This document shows positions 51,860-59,844 of a DNA stretch of 64,000 nucleotides, in pieces (within the stretch, counting starts at the first letter, position 1; each line of letters opens with the position of its first letter). The position numbers and the translations under genes are program-made. The DNA comes from Sorangium sp025924095. GTDB taxonomy: Bacteria; Myxococcota_A; Polyangia; Polyangiales; Polyangiaceae. The stretch lies in assembly GCF_051521505.1 (NCBI RefSeq), contig NZ_CP150356.1, positions 4,588,001 to 4,652,000 on the forward strand. Direction: 5' to 3'. The notes under the pieces are model-generated. The model was given only the letters and a program-made list of their open reading frames with translations. It was not told the origin of the DNA and made no database searches.

Positions 51860-52459
51860 TTACGCATCTCGCGGCCGGATCGAGCGGTACTCCCGCGCGT
51901 CCTTCGCGGACAGCGTATACTTCATGGCCAGCGTGAACCGCGACACGGGGCACACTCTGCTCGGAATGCCCGCGCAGTGCCATGTCGCGCCCGGGAAGAT
52001 CAGGACGCGCCCAGGAGCCGGCAAGACGGCCAGGTTGAAGGCCCCCGAGTCGTCGTAGAGCATCGTCTCTCCTCCCCATTCGCGGTCCCAGCGTGGATTT
52101 GCGTAGTAGAGCACCGTCATGTCTCGGCGACGCGGCTTGCAGTCGACGTGCGGGTAGTTGACGTCGCCGTAGCACGTCTGATTGACGTACGCCTTGTAGA
52201 GGTGGAGGGGCACGTCCGCGTAGCACCGCTTCATGAGACCGAAGACCTCCTCGTAGAAGAAGAGCATCTGAAACGCCTCGAGGTCCACGAAGTGCGCCAC
52301 CATCTTCGGGAAATGATCCGCGCTCGAGCTGAGCTGCCCTCGGTAGTAGACGTAGGACTCCGAGAGGGTCCGGTAGACCTGCTCGATCTTCTTCTTGCGG
52401 AAGAGGTGATCCACGAGGATGACCTTGCGTCCGTTGACCGTCGTCTCTTGTATCTTCAT
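51860..52459 (-). CDS. Fe(II)/2-oxoglutarate-dependent hydroxylase of the RiPP operon
   Basis: A 199-residue prolyl-4-hydroxylase-like oxygenase. The ligands are visible as HxD in NYPHVDCKPRRRD (His104, Asp106), the distal His161 in FPGATWHCAG and Arg174 in SRFTLAMKY. The size and motif spacing are typical for small 2OG oxygenases that hydroxylate peptides. In the operon it sits between glycosyltransferase and radical SAM genes, and the precursor is rich in Pro, Lys, His and Asp, all known targets of this enzyme class. Start at 52459 is chosen; upstream frame overlaps the glycosyltransferase end. Confidence 0.86.
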   Translation of the reverse strand: MKIQETTVNGRKVILVDHLFRKKKIEQVYRTLSESYVYYRGQLSSSADHFPKMVAHFVDLEAFQMLFFYEEVFGLMKRCYADVPLHLYKAYVNQTCYGDVNYPHVDCKPRRRDMTVLYYANPRWDREWGGETMLYDDSGAFNLAVLPAPGRVLIFPGATWHCAGIPSRVCPVSRFTLAMKYTLSAKDAREYRSIRPRDA

Positions 52460-52523
52460 CGCCAGCGATACCTCAGGGAGCAGCGGCGAGCATCCGGGAG
52501 GGGAGGGGGAGCGCGGTGAAGCC

Positions 52524-53807
52524 CTATGCGCTGACGAATCCATGGAACATGGTATGTAGATCCTCGATGTACTCGTCGAAATCCTCCCACATGCGCGAGA
52601 GGAGGAGACCACGACGCCCGAGCTTCTCCGCCTCCCCGGGGTTCTGCGCGACCCATTCGAGCTTGCTGGCCAGCGCTTCGTGGTCCCTGGGATCCGGCAC
52701 GAGGAGGCAGTTCTCCTCGTCGACGAGGCCCTCCTTGTAACCTCGTTTCTTGTGGATATCGCCCGACAGGATGAGGCAGTTGCCGCACGCGAGCACCTCT
52801 CTCGGTACGCCCGGCGTGTGGTAATCGATGAAGAAGTCTCGCTCCAGGAAGCACGTCGCTGTGGTGGCGTTGATGAAGCTCGGGATCACCCAGTTCGGCA
52901 TGAACGGGAGCAACCAGACGTTCTCCTCCACCCGGTTTTCGCGGATGAACGCGGCGAGCTCGCGGCAGCTGCTCTCGGCGCCGCCGCACATCATGATCGC
53001 CTGAACGTCGACGCGCCGACGCTTCACGATTCCGAGCGCTCGGATGAAGTCGAACATGCCCTTCGCATGATCGATCTTGCCGTACATCCCGAGCGTGGGG
53101 ACACGGGGATCGAAGGTCTTCGGGGCGGATTCGCGGAAGCACGCATGGAGCCAGTCATCGCTGGCGAGCGCCTGCGCCAGGCGCTCGTTCACGTCGAGCC
53201 TCGGCGCACCGGGGCGGAAGCAGTGCGTGGGGAGGGAGTCGGAGCCGAGGTGGTAGAGCCGCCTCTTCTTCACTCCGAGCCCCACGAAGAGGTCATCGAA
53301 GTGCTTCGCCGTCACGACCCTGTGCGCCCGCTTCAGGATCTCGGCGTAGGAGGTCCTCAGCCACGGCCTCGTCATCAGGACCGATATGTCGCTCCCCGCG
53401 TGCGCCAGGACGCAGGGGACCCCCGTCCATTGCGCCGCGAGAGATGCAGCCATCCCGTACGGTTCCAGGTAGTAGGCGTAGATCAGATCGCAGGAATGTT
53501 CCCTGACGGTGTCCGTCGCCATGGAGGCCAGCTTGGTCACGTACGGGTTCGCCCAGGGGACGTAGAGGTCGTACGCAGGGCGCTCCGACGAGACGCAGCG
53601 GACGGAGCCACCATTCGCGAAGCGGACGTGTAGCCGCCGCCTGTCGGATGGGGTCATGACCATCCGGCAATCTGCCTCTGCTTCGTCGGCGTTCGTGACG
53701 ACCCAGACCTGATCGCCGCGCTTGGCGAGCGCATATGCCATCCAGTAGGTCCGGGTGCTGACGCCCCCTTGAATGGGTGGGAACTTGCTGATGATGCAGA
53801 TCTTCAT
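52524..53807 (-). CDS. glycosyltransferase family 4-type (GT-B) protein
   Basis: A 427-residue GT-B glycosyltransferase. The N terminus MKICIISKFPPIQGGVSTRT is the typical acceptor-side start; the donor side includes PTLGMYGKIDHAKGMFDFI, a GGAESSCRELAAF segment and the nucleotide-sugar binding region near DFFIDYHTPGVPREVLACGN. GAGGAG precedes the ATG. In this operon it could glycosylate the modified peptide, which would give a glycosylated RiPP, but a role in another pathway cannot be excluded from sequence alone. Confidence 0.86.
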   Translation of the reverse strand: MKICIISKFPPIQGGVSTRTYWMAYALAKRGDQVWVVTNADEAEADCRMVMTPSDRRRLHVRFANGGSVRCVSSERPAYDLYVPWANPYVTKLASMATDTVREHSCDLIYAYYLEPYGMAASLAAQWTGVPCVLAHAGSDISVLMTRPWLRTSYAEILKRAHRVVTAKHFDDLFVGLGVKKRRLYHLGSDSLPTHCFRPGAPRLDVNERLAQALASDDWLHACFRESAPKTFDPRVPTLGMYGKIDHAKGMFDFIRALGIVKRRRVDVQAIMMCGGAESSCRELAAFIRENRVEENVWLLPFMPNWVIPSFINATTATCFLERDFFIDYHTPGVPREVLACGNCLILSGDIHKKRGYKEGLVDEENCLLVPDPRDHEALASKLEWVAQNPGEAEKLGRRGLLLSRMWEDFDEYIEDLHTMFHGFVSA

Positions 53808-53859
53808 CGCGCAAATCTCCTCGATGCAGGCGCAGGCGCAGGCGCGCCCGGCGTCCGCC

Positions 53860-54504
53860 TCAGCTCAACTCACCTCTCAACAGATTGCCGGGATCCTCGG
53901 CCGCTTGCCGCGAAAGCCGGTGCGTCATCACGCTCTGCCGGTCGCGCGAGTAGTAGATCGCGTAGATGGATTCTTCGCTGCCCTGAAGGACGCTGATGCG
54001 ATCGATGGCTGGATACAGGTCCATGACGTTCGATGCGAGCTTCATGCAGTAGAGATGGCCGCTGTCATGGATCCCGAAGCGGGAGGTGTCTATCTTGAAG
54101 CGCCCCGTGATCCGGGGCCGCGCCTGATGAAACTGCGCGAGGGCGACCGCCCGCTCCACCCTCAGGAGGTCTCTGTAGAGACATGAGCTGTCCAGGCGCT
54201 CCGCCCATGAATACAGGACGCCGAAGATCTTCTTGATCATGGCTCCTCGATCGGTATCCATGCTGACTTGAGAAGTGACGCAGTCCCAGAGCCGCCGCCT
54301 CCTCGCCGTGAGGCCGCAGAACACCGGGTAGTGGCTCTTGACCGAGTGCTGTACCGAAGCCCTGAAGGACGTCGCGATGCTCGCCAGGCACGATTCGCTG
54401 TACCGGGATAGCTCGCCCCTGAGATCAGCTCCTTCGACAGGCCCACCATGGACGAGGCTCTTCAGGTACCGCTCCTGCCAGCGGGCGACGCTCGTGCGAT
54501 TCAT
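53860..54504 (-). CDS. probable MNIO partner protein (BufC/DUF2063-like)
   Basis: A 214-residue protein whose ATG overlaps the stop of the MNIO gene (ATGA). It resembles the DUF2063/BufC-type partners of MNIO enzymes in layout: an N-terminal helical part with RYSESCLASIATSFRASVQ and SHYPVFCGLTA, a middle LLRVERAVALAQF, and a C-terminal part with LYCMKLASNVMDLYP, ESIYAIYYSRD and HRLSRQAAEDPGNLL, which follow the order of conserved positions in that family (LE..A...AF, ...L..YPV..I..., ...L..WR..). Identity is low, so this is a pattern-based inference. Such partners hold the precursor and pass it to the MNIO. Confidence 0.62.
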   Translation of the reverse strand: MNRTSVARWQERYLKSLVHGGPVEGADLRGELSRYSESCLASIATSFRASVQHSVKSHYPVFCGLTARRRRLWDCVTSQVSMDTDRGAMIKKIFGVLYSWAERLDSSCLYRDLLRVERAVALAQFHQARPRITGRFKIDTSRFGIHDSGHLYCMKLASNVMDLYPAIDRISVLQGSEESIYAIYYSRDRQSVMTHRLSRQAAEDPGNLLRGELS

Positions 54505-55313
54505 CGCTGGCACATCCCTCGAATCCGGACGAGATCATCCCACACCCTGGGGAGGTCCTTGAAGCGCGCCTCACGCTCCAGGATCACGGCCTCCGGGGTC
54601 ACCCGGGCCAGGAGGTACTCCAGCAGCTCGAAGACGACCTCGGGGACCGAGTGATCGTGGCCATCATAATAGTAACCGTCGTGCGAGGAGCCTCCGGCGA
54701 GGTGGAGCTGCCTTATACGGCGCGCCGGCATGCGATCGATGAACGCTCTCGGGTCCAGCCCGTGGTTGAGCTGGTCGGCGTACAGGTTGTGGAGGTCGAG
54801 CAAGATGCCGCAGTCGGCCATCTCGACGGCCCGGGCAAAGAAGTCGTCGTAGGCGATCGTCGATCGCTTCAGCTCCCACATCAGGGCGATGTTTTCGAGC
54901 AGGAACGGCGCCGCGAGGCCCTCCTGAAAGAGCTTGATGTTCTCCACGAGGATCTGCAGCGTCTCGTCGGTCCGCAGCAGAGGTAGGTTCTTCTCGAGGT
55001 CAAAGTCGCCGATGCGGCACGACGTCAGGTGATCCGAGCACCACGTCGGGGCCAACCGATTGACGATGCTTCGACGCTGCCGCGCGTTGCGATCGAGGCG
55101 ATAGTCGGCGCTGCCCAGCGAGTTGCAGGCGAAATGAAAGCAGTACGACGTGCCGAAGTCGGAGAGTAGCCGCTTCATCTGGCCCCTCTCGAAGTGACTG
55201 TAGATGTATCGCTCCGGCTGTATTTCCAGGAAGTCGACGAGCCCCTCGTCCCTGGCTCGCCACAGCAGGTCGTGAAGAGCCGGATGGTAGCTCATGCCGA
55301 TGTGAACAGCCAT
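54501..55313 (-). CDS. DUF692/MNIO multinuclear iron oxygenase
   Basis: A 270-residue multinuclear non-heme iron-dependent oxidative enzyme (DUF692), a TIM-barrel family that modifies Cys or nearby residues of RiPP precursors (for example MbnB, TglH, bufferin BufB). Expected metal and core residues are visible in order: His60 in YCFHFACNSLGS, DH in WCSDHLTSC (His95), Glu140-Asn141 in LLENIAL, Asp173 and Asn176 in ILLDLHNLYADQLNHGLDP with His184, His204 in QLHLAGG, the DGHDH segment (218-221), and the final LERE. GGGAG lies before the ATG. The precursor gene is 228 bases upstream, separated by a hairpin, and the partner gene overlaps its stop. Confidence 0.92.
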   Translation of the reverse strand: MAVHIGMSYHPALHDLLWRARDEGLVDFLEIQPERYIYSHFERGQMKRLLSDFGTSYCFHFACNSLGSADYRLDRNARQRRSIVNRLAPTWCSDHLTSCRIGDFDLEKNLPLLRTDETLQILVENIKLFQEGLAAPFLLENIALMWELKRSTIAYDDFFARAVEMADCGILLDLHNLYADQLNHGLDPRAFIDRMPARRIRQLHLAGGSSHDGYYYDGHDHSVPEVVFELLEYLLARVTPEAVILEREARFKDLPRVWDDLVRIRGMCQR

Positions 55314-55398
55314 CGGATCACTCCCGTGAGGAGGCCGCCGCCGCGGGCGATGAGGCGTTCCGGTGGTCTACAACGTGTCCACGTGAATCGGTGAATCC

Positions 55399-55444
55399 AG
55401 CTCGCCCGTCGCCGTGCGACGACATGGGCCGGAACGGGCGAGCT
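55399..55444 (-). promoter_or_regulatory. hairpin between precursor and MNIO genes, possible attenuator
   Basis: AGCTCGCCCGT (55399-55409) pairs exactly with ACGGGCGAGCT (55434-55444), an eleven-base stem with a 24-base loop. It lies in the 228-base gap between precursor stop and MNIO start. Without a T-tract it is not a typical strong terminator. A partial terminator or RNA-stability hairpin at this place is common in RiPP operons and would give more precursor than enzyme. Confidence 0.6.
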
Positions 55445-55541
55445 CGCGCGAGTTGCAGGAGGAGTCCCTGCAGGCGGTCGTCCCCTCCGGGGCGTGCCGT
55501 GTCACCCAGCGGCCGGAGGGAATGGCGACTCACCTCCAGCA

Positions 55542-55721
55542 CTACGGCGAAATTTTGGTCTTCTTGCTCGGCGTCGGGTCGTGCCGGCAAACGTGGGCGC
55601 TGGCGGCGGGCTTGGGGACGTTGATCTTCCGCGTGACAGGCGTCGGATCATGTCGGCAAACGTGCGCGCTGGCGGCGGGCTTGGGGACGTTCACCTTTCT
55701 GGAGCGGTTCGTTGTAGACAT
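55542..55721 (-). CDS. RiPP precursor peptide with duplicated Cys-containing core
   Basis: A 59-residue peptide read on the minus strand, too short for common ORF cut-offs. AAGGAG lies eight bases before the ATG. The peptide has an eight-residue start (MSTTNRSR), then two copies of a 21-residue unit at 8-28 and 31-51 that share VPKPAASAHVCRHDPTP, with Cys22 and Cys45; it ends SKKTKISP. Of 21 codons, seven differ between the copies: six silently and one Val/Ile, so the peptide, not the DNA, is under selection. The peptide is basic and Pro-rich. The MNIO, partner, glycosyltransferase, hydroxylase and radical SAM genes follow, so this is their likely substrate. No classic leader is visible. Confidence 0.9.
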   Translation of the reverse strand: MSTTNRSRKVNVPKPAASAHVCRHDPTPVTRKINVPKPAASAHVCRHDPTPSKKTKISP

Positions 55722-55825
55722 CTGTGGTCTCCTTGGAGCAGTGGGCCATGACCAGTACGCGGCGTTGCAGCGGCCGCAGGGGAGATAGCCCTTACAGATT
55801 ACCGAGGGGTCGCACCCATCCGCAA

Positions 55826-55857
55826 GAAAAAGCGCCCCGCGCGAGCGGACCCGGGGC
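55826..55857 (-). terminator. rho-independent terminator after the JmjC-like gene
   Basis: On the minus strand, GCCCCG pairs with CGGGGC (stem with 12-base loop, 55834-55857) and is followed by five Ts (55826-55831 region). It lies after the stop of the JmjC-like gene (55881) and 105 bases before the precursor start. It marks the precursor operon as a separate unit with its own promoter between about 55722 and 55825. Confidence 0.75.
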
Positions 55858-55880
55858 TCGCTCTCTCACTCTTTAGCTCT

Positions 55881-56810
55881 CTAGCTCGGATCGCTCCCAT
55901 CCCCGTCGGCCGGCTCGGTGAGGGACTGGAGCACCTCCGCTGCATCGATCGCGCGGAGCCGCTTCACCAGCGCCTCGACGCGGGGCGCGATCCCCTCTCG
56001 GACCGTTGCTGCGAGGTGCGCGCCGCCCGCGGGGCAGTCTCCCCGGAAGGTCAAGTCCTCGGCGCACTCGCGCAGCGCGTCAGCCACCATCACCTCCACG
56101 AGGCGGTGCCAGGTGATCCGGTGGATCCCGGAGGAAATGTGGAGGGAGGGGCCCCCGACAGCCGTGGCCTCGTGGAGATAGCCGCGGGGGATGTACAGCG
56201 CTCCACCCGGCTGCATTTCGATCTCGCCCCAGCGCGGGGTCATCTCGCGGAGCTCGGCGGTGCGGCAGGCGTGGTGGCGGTGCAGCGGCGCCTCGAGGAG
56301 GGGCTCGTAGAGGATCCACCGCTTGCGTCCCTCGAGCTGGAGCACCACCACGTCGTGGGTATCCCAGTGGCGGGGGAAGGTCTGCGCCTCGCCCGGCGTG
56401 AGGTAAAGGTTCGTGTTGGCCTGGGCCAAGAGCGCTCCGGACAGGGCGCTGGTGAGCGCACCGACGGCCGGGAAGCAGTCCTGCACCCCCGTGAGGAGCA
56501 GGCTACCCCCCTCCACCTCGAAGAAGCGCCGCACCGCCTCACCGTCGAGCTCCGCATCGGGCTCCGCCCGGAGGAAGCGCTTGGCGTCCACGTACTCCGA
56601 CGTCGCGTCGATGAAGAACACTTCCCCGGGATGCACACGGCCTTCCGCTATCGCCTCCAGCACCGCCTCGACGGTGGGCAGGCCGGCGAGCCCATCCACG
56701 CCCTTCGGCGGTGAGGCGAGGGGCCGGCTCGGCGAGCGCCCGGAGGTACGAGCGCCGCTGAGGAGGTCGTCGAGCGAGCCGGGGATCAGCAACTCCATGG
56801 GGCTGGGCAT
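55881..56810 (-). CDS. JmjC/cupin-like 2-oxoglutarate oxygenase
   Basis: A 309-residue protein of the JmjC/ROXA (cupin-like) type. The motif FPRHWDTHDVVVLQLEGRKR carries the first metal ligands (His148, Asp150), and IPRGYLHEATAV the distal His213. These proteins hydroxylate ribosomal or other protein residues; in known bacterial ROXA the targets are Arg or His. The gene lies directly upstream of the RiPP precursor on the same strand but is cut off by a terminator, so it may be unrelated or serve as an extra tailoring enzyme. ATG at 56810 or 56798. Metal-site residues support activity. Confidence 0.85.
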   Translation of the reverse strand: MPSPMELLIPGSLDDLLSGARTSGRSPSRPLASPPKGVDGLAGLPTVEAVLEAIAEGRVHPGEVFFIDATSEYVDAKRFLRAEPDAELDGEAVRRFFEVEGGSLLLTGVQDCFPAVGALTSALSGALLAQANTNLYLTPGEAQTFPRHWDTHDVVVLQLEGRKRWILYEPLLEAPLHRHHACRTAELREMTPRWGEIEMQPGGALYIPRGYLHEATAVGGPSLHISSGIHRITWHRLVEVMVADALRECAEDLTFRGDCPAGGAHLAATVREGIAPRVEALVKRLRAIDAAEVLQSLTEPADGDGSDPS

Positions 56811-56964
56811 GAAAAAAGCCGCGGTGGACAGGAGACGCCAGGGCTCTCGCCCCTGTCAAGCATGGCCTGCCCGTGGGACCTCGGGGCGACTGCCCCGGGG
56901 CGATGGATTCGAGGCCAGGGCGCTCTTCGACGGCTATCGCGCCGCGGGCGGCAACTGAATCCCG

Positions 56965-57654
56965 GTGCGTGGAGGTCCCAAATCCCTTGCGTCGCGCGTG
57001 GCTCGCCTCTACGCAGGCGCGACTTTGGGTGCTCTCCGCGGCAAGCTCACCTTCTCCCGGTTCTTCGTGCTCGGCGATCCGCCCGACAACCTCGCCGGCA
57101 CGTCGATGAGGCGCGTCCGCGCCGCCGCCTCGCAGCCGCTCGTCCCGGAGGAAGACGAGAGCGAGCGCCACGGGTGGTGCTCGATCGAGGACCCGATGGA
57201 TGTGGACCTCGACCACGAGAAGGTCTTCTTCAACGAGTACGTCTGCCTCGGCCTGCGCGTCGACCGCTGGGTCGTGCCCAAGCCGCTGCTGCAGGTCCAC
57301 CTCCGGGACGCGGAGGCGGCGCTGCTCGAGAGAAAGGGCCTGGAGCGGCTCGGGAAGAAGGCGCGCGCCGATCTCAAGCTCTTCGTGCTGAAGAAGCTCC
57401 GGCGGCAGCTCATCCCGGTCACCAGGAGCACCGACCTCGTCTGGAACACGGGGACCGGCATGGCGCGCTTCTTCAGCCAGTCGCCGCGCGTGCACCTCCT
57501 CGTCCAGGATCTCTTCGAGAAGACGTTCCGCCTCAAGCTGGTCCCGGAGAGCCCCGGCACCGCGGCGGAACGGCGCCAGCTGGACGCGCGCGCGGAGAAG
57601 CTCTGGGAGGCGCTCGAGCCGACCTCGCTCGCGCGGGCCGGAGCTGCGGAGTGA
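56965..57654 (+). CDS. RdgC-like recombination-associated protein
   Basis: A 229-residue protein that resembles the DNA-binding ring protein RdgC in layout: the KLTFSRFFVLGD start, ERHGWCSIEDPMDVDL, then VVPKPLLQVHLRDAEAALLERKG, the Lys/Arg-rich helix LGKKARADLKLFVLKKLRRQLIP and ARFFSQSPRVHLLVQDLFEKTF. It is shorter than E. coli RdgC (303). Known RdgC binds double-stranded DNA and limits RecA. The start codon is GTG at 56965, the stop overlaps the next gene by GTGA, so the pair is co-translated. Family link is moderately confident. Confidence 0.72.
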   Translation: MRGGPKSLASRVARLYAGATLGALRGKLTFSRFFVLGDPPDNLAGTSMRRVRAAASQPLVPEEDESERHGWCSIEDPMDVDLDHEKVFFNEYVCLGLRVDRWVVPKPLLQVHLRDAEAALLERKGLERLGKKARADLKLFVLKKLRRQLIPVTRSTDLVWNTGTGMARFFSQSPRVHLLVQDLFEKTFRLKLVPESPGTAAERRQLDARAEKLWEALEPTSLARAGAAE

Positions 57655-58226
57655 CGGACCTCGTCGAGCGCATCGAGCGCAATCGCTTCGTCGGGCGCGA
57701 GTTTCTGCTCTGGCTCTGGTTCGAGAGCATGCTCTTCGAGACGAACCTCGCTCCGACGGGCGAGCCAGCGTGCGCGCTCTGGCTGGAGGCGCGCCTCACG
57801 CTCGCCTTCGAGAAGGATGAGAGCGTGCTCAAGACCGCGGCGCCGGGCGCGGCGCCCGAGGCGAAGGAGGCGCTGCGTCAGGGCAAGCTCCCGCGCGAGG
57901 CGCGCCTGCGGCTGGTGTCCGGCGAGCGCGAGTATGCGTGGCTCTTCAAGGGGGACACGCTCGGTCTCGCGAACCTGTCGATCCCGGCGGAGCTCACGAA
58001 GAAGGACGACGAGGTCCACGAGGTGCTCTACGAGCGGATGAGCCTGGTCGAGGCGCTCGAGGCGACGCTCGACGCGCTCTTCAGCGACTTCCTCGCGCTC
58101 CGCCTCACGGAGGCGTGGGAGGCCGCGGTCGTGCCCGCGCTGGTCCGCTTCGCGCACGACGAGGCGGTCGACGAGGCGGCGTACCTGAAGGCGAAGCAGC
58201 GCGCGCTCGGGAAGCGCTCGCGCTGA
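57651..58226 (+). CDS. unknown protein paired with the RdgC-like gene
   Basis: A 191-residue predicted soluble protein without a named domain. It starts at a GTG overlapping the previous stop. It contains NRFVGREFLLWLWFESMLFE, LTLAFEKDESV, ERMSLVEALEATLDALFSDFLALRL and a helical C terminus. Many basic and acidic residues alternate, consistent with a protein or DNA partner. Close overlap suggests it works with the RdgC-like protein; its family is often seen in such pairs but I cannot name it. Confidence 0.7.
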   Translation: MTDLVERIERNRFVGREFLLWLWFESMLFETNLAPTGEPACALWLEARLTLAFEKDESVLKTAAPGAAPEAKEALRQGKLPREARLRLVSGEREYAWLFKGDTLGLANLSIPAELTKKDDEVHEVLYERMSLVEALEATLDALFSDFLALRLTEAWEAAVVPALVRFAHDEAVDEAAYLKAKQRALGKRSR

Positions 58227-58859
58227 TCGAGCGCGCAGTCTGGCCGGCCCCAACCTGGGTCGCTGGCCCCAACCCTGGACGGGCAGCGCCGTCGCGGATG
58301 TAGGCGGCGGCGCTCCTTCGGCATTCTTCCCGTTCCTTCAAGGCCTCCTCGAAGAGGCGAGTCCAGCCATCCCGCCTTGCCCTCGATCGCCAGGCGCTCC
58401 GCGCTGGGGTCGCTCCTGCGTGTGATGCGGCATCGACCACATTGCCGCGCGCCGGTGGATGAGTCAGGGTCTCGGCGGCGCGCACGGCTGACCCTGCTCG
58501 GCGCGGCGCCGGCACGATGAGGGGAGACGTGCTGCCCCCTTATCCCTCCTCGCCCGGTCCTCGACAGAGGCCGTCCTGTCCCTCGAATCCATCGCGCGGG
58601 CTCATGCGCCCGCGACGAGAGGAGATCGCCGTGAGGAGAGGAGACGTAGATGCGCGCCCTGGACACGCGGTGTCCTTCTGAGGCTCGGATGGACTGAGGA
58701 AACTCGAACGACGGGGGCGGAGCGTCGTCGACACGTCGGCGCCCGCGAGATCCGCTCGTCGCAGGACGGACGAACAGGCCCGCGACTCGCGCTGTCCCGC
58801 GAGGGGGCCGGTTCGCGCCGCCTGTCATTCACTCGCGCAGCAGCGAAGGAGGTTTTCTC
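58227..58859. other. intergenic region with two degenerate repeats
   Basis: About 630 bases. At 58244-58280 there are two decayed copies of the repeat family (CCCCAACCTGGGTCGCTGG and CCCCAACCCTGGACGGG) about 20 bases apart. The rest has no gene that I can support; small minus-strand frames lack motifs and codon bias. An AAGGAGG at the end is the ribosome binding site of the next (broken) gene. Confidence 0.55.
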
Positions 58860-59844
58860 GTGATTGTTAGAGACTTTCCTGGCGGCCCGCGTTCATGCGG
58901 GCTCGGGGCGGTGATCGCCGGCGTCCTTATAGGCCTGTCGGCGACCGCCGGCTGCTCGGACGGGGAATACGGGCCTCAGGGCTCGGGTGGACACGAGCCT
59001 CTGGGCTCTGGAGGTGCAGATCCCGGACCGGGGTCGTCGCTCGCGACGGGCGGGTCATCGCCTGTCGCGCCCGGGGGCAGCGAGCCGCCGACGTCGCATT
59101 CGCCGGACGACGGCGTGACGCCCGCACCGGGCGATCCGCCGCCGACCATCGGCTCGCTCCGGGGCGTCCGGGTCCCGGAGCCGGACAACCTATCTCGGTA
59201 CGTCAAGAGCAAGGAGAAGGCCGTCGCGCTCGGGAAGGCGTTGTTCTGGGACATGCAGGCGGGCAGCGACGGCGTGGCCTGCGCGACATGCCACTTCCAC
59301 GCCGGCGCCGACCATCGCAAGAGAAACCAGCTCAGCCCCGGGCTCAGCAACCAGGACCCCGAGCGGCGCGAGCGGTTCGACCCCACGGGGGCGGGCGCGA
59401 GAGGCGGACCGAACTACGCGCTCCAGGCGAGCAACTGGCCGCTATTATTTCCACAACGGCGGCGCGCTGACGCTCGCGCAGGTCGTTGAATTTTACAACC
59501 GCGGCGGCAACCGGCGCGACGGGGAGGACGGCGACACGACGGGGTTCGGGCCCAATCGGACGAACCTCGATCCGGACATCGAGCCGCTCGGGCTGACGGA
59601 CGGCGAGAAGGAGGCGCTGGTGGCGTTCCTGGAGGCGCTCACGGACGAGCGGGTCCGTTTCGAGCAGGCGCCGTTCGATCACCCGCAGCTCTTCGTCGCC
59701 GACGGCCACTTCTGGAACGAGTGGACCGCGATCGACGACGGCACCGGCCGTGCGCGCGAGAAGATCAAGGAGATCCCGGCGATCGGCGCCGAGGGGCGCA
59801 GGGCGAAGGACCTGCCCCCGCTCGAGCCGTTCAACCCGCTCTGA
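58860..59844 (+). pseudogene. di-heme cytochrome c peroxidase lipoprotein, internal deletion and frameshift
   Basis: The 5' part (GTG at 58860 after AAGGAGG) encodes a lipoprotein signal (SATAGC), a Gly/Ser/Pro linker and the start of a cytochrome c peroxidase (MauG family) with one heme site CATCH. The frame stops at 59489 after ALQASNWPLLFPQ. In another frame from 59443 the 3' part of the same family continues: YYFHNGGALTLAQVVEFYNR and LGLTDGEKEALVAFLEALTD up to 59844. The middle part with the second heme site is absent, so about a kilobase was probably lost. The electron-transfer enzyme is almost certainly inactive; the first heme part could still be made. Confidence 0.82.

Noticed and set aside
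55318..55590. 90-codon minus-strand frame as the RiPP precursor
   Set aside because: It overlaps the true precursor out of frame, has no ribosome binding site and no repeated core; the 59-codon frame is far better supported.
58105..58515. Minus-strand frame in the gap before the peroxidase pseudogene
   Set aside because: It is repeat-derived in part and overlaps the partner gene of the RdgC-like protein; no motif or start signal.
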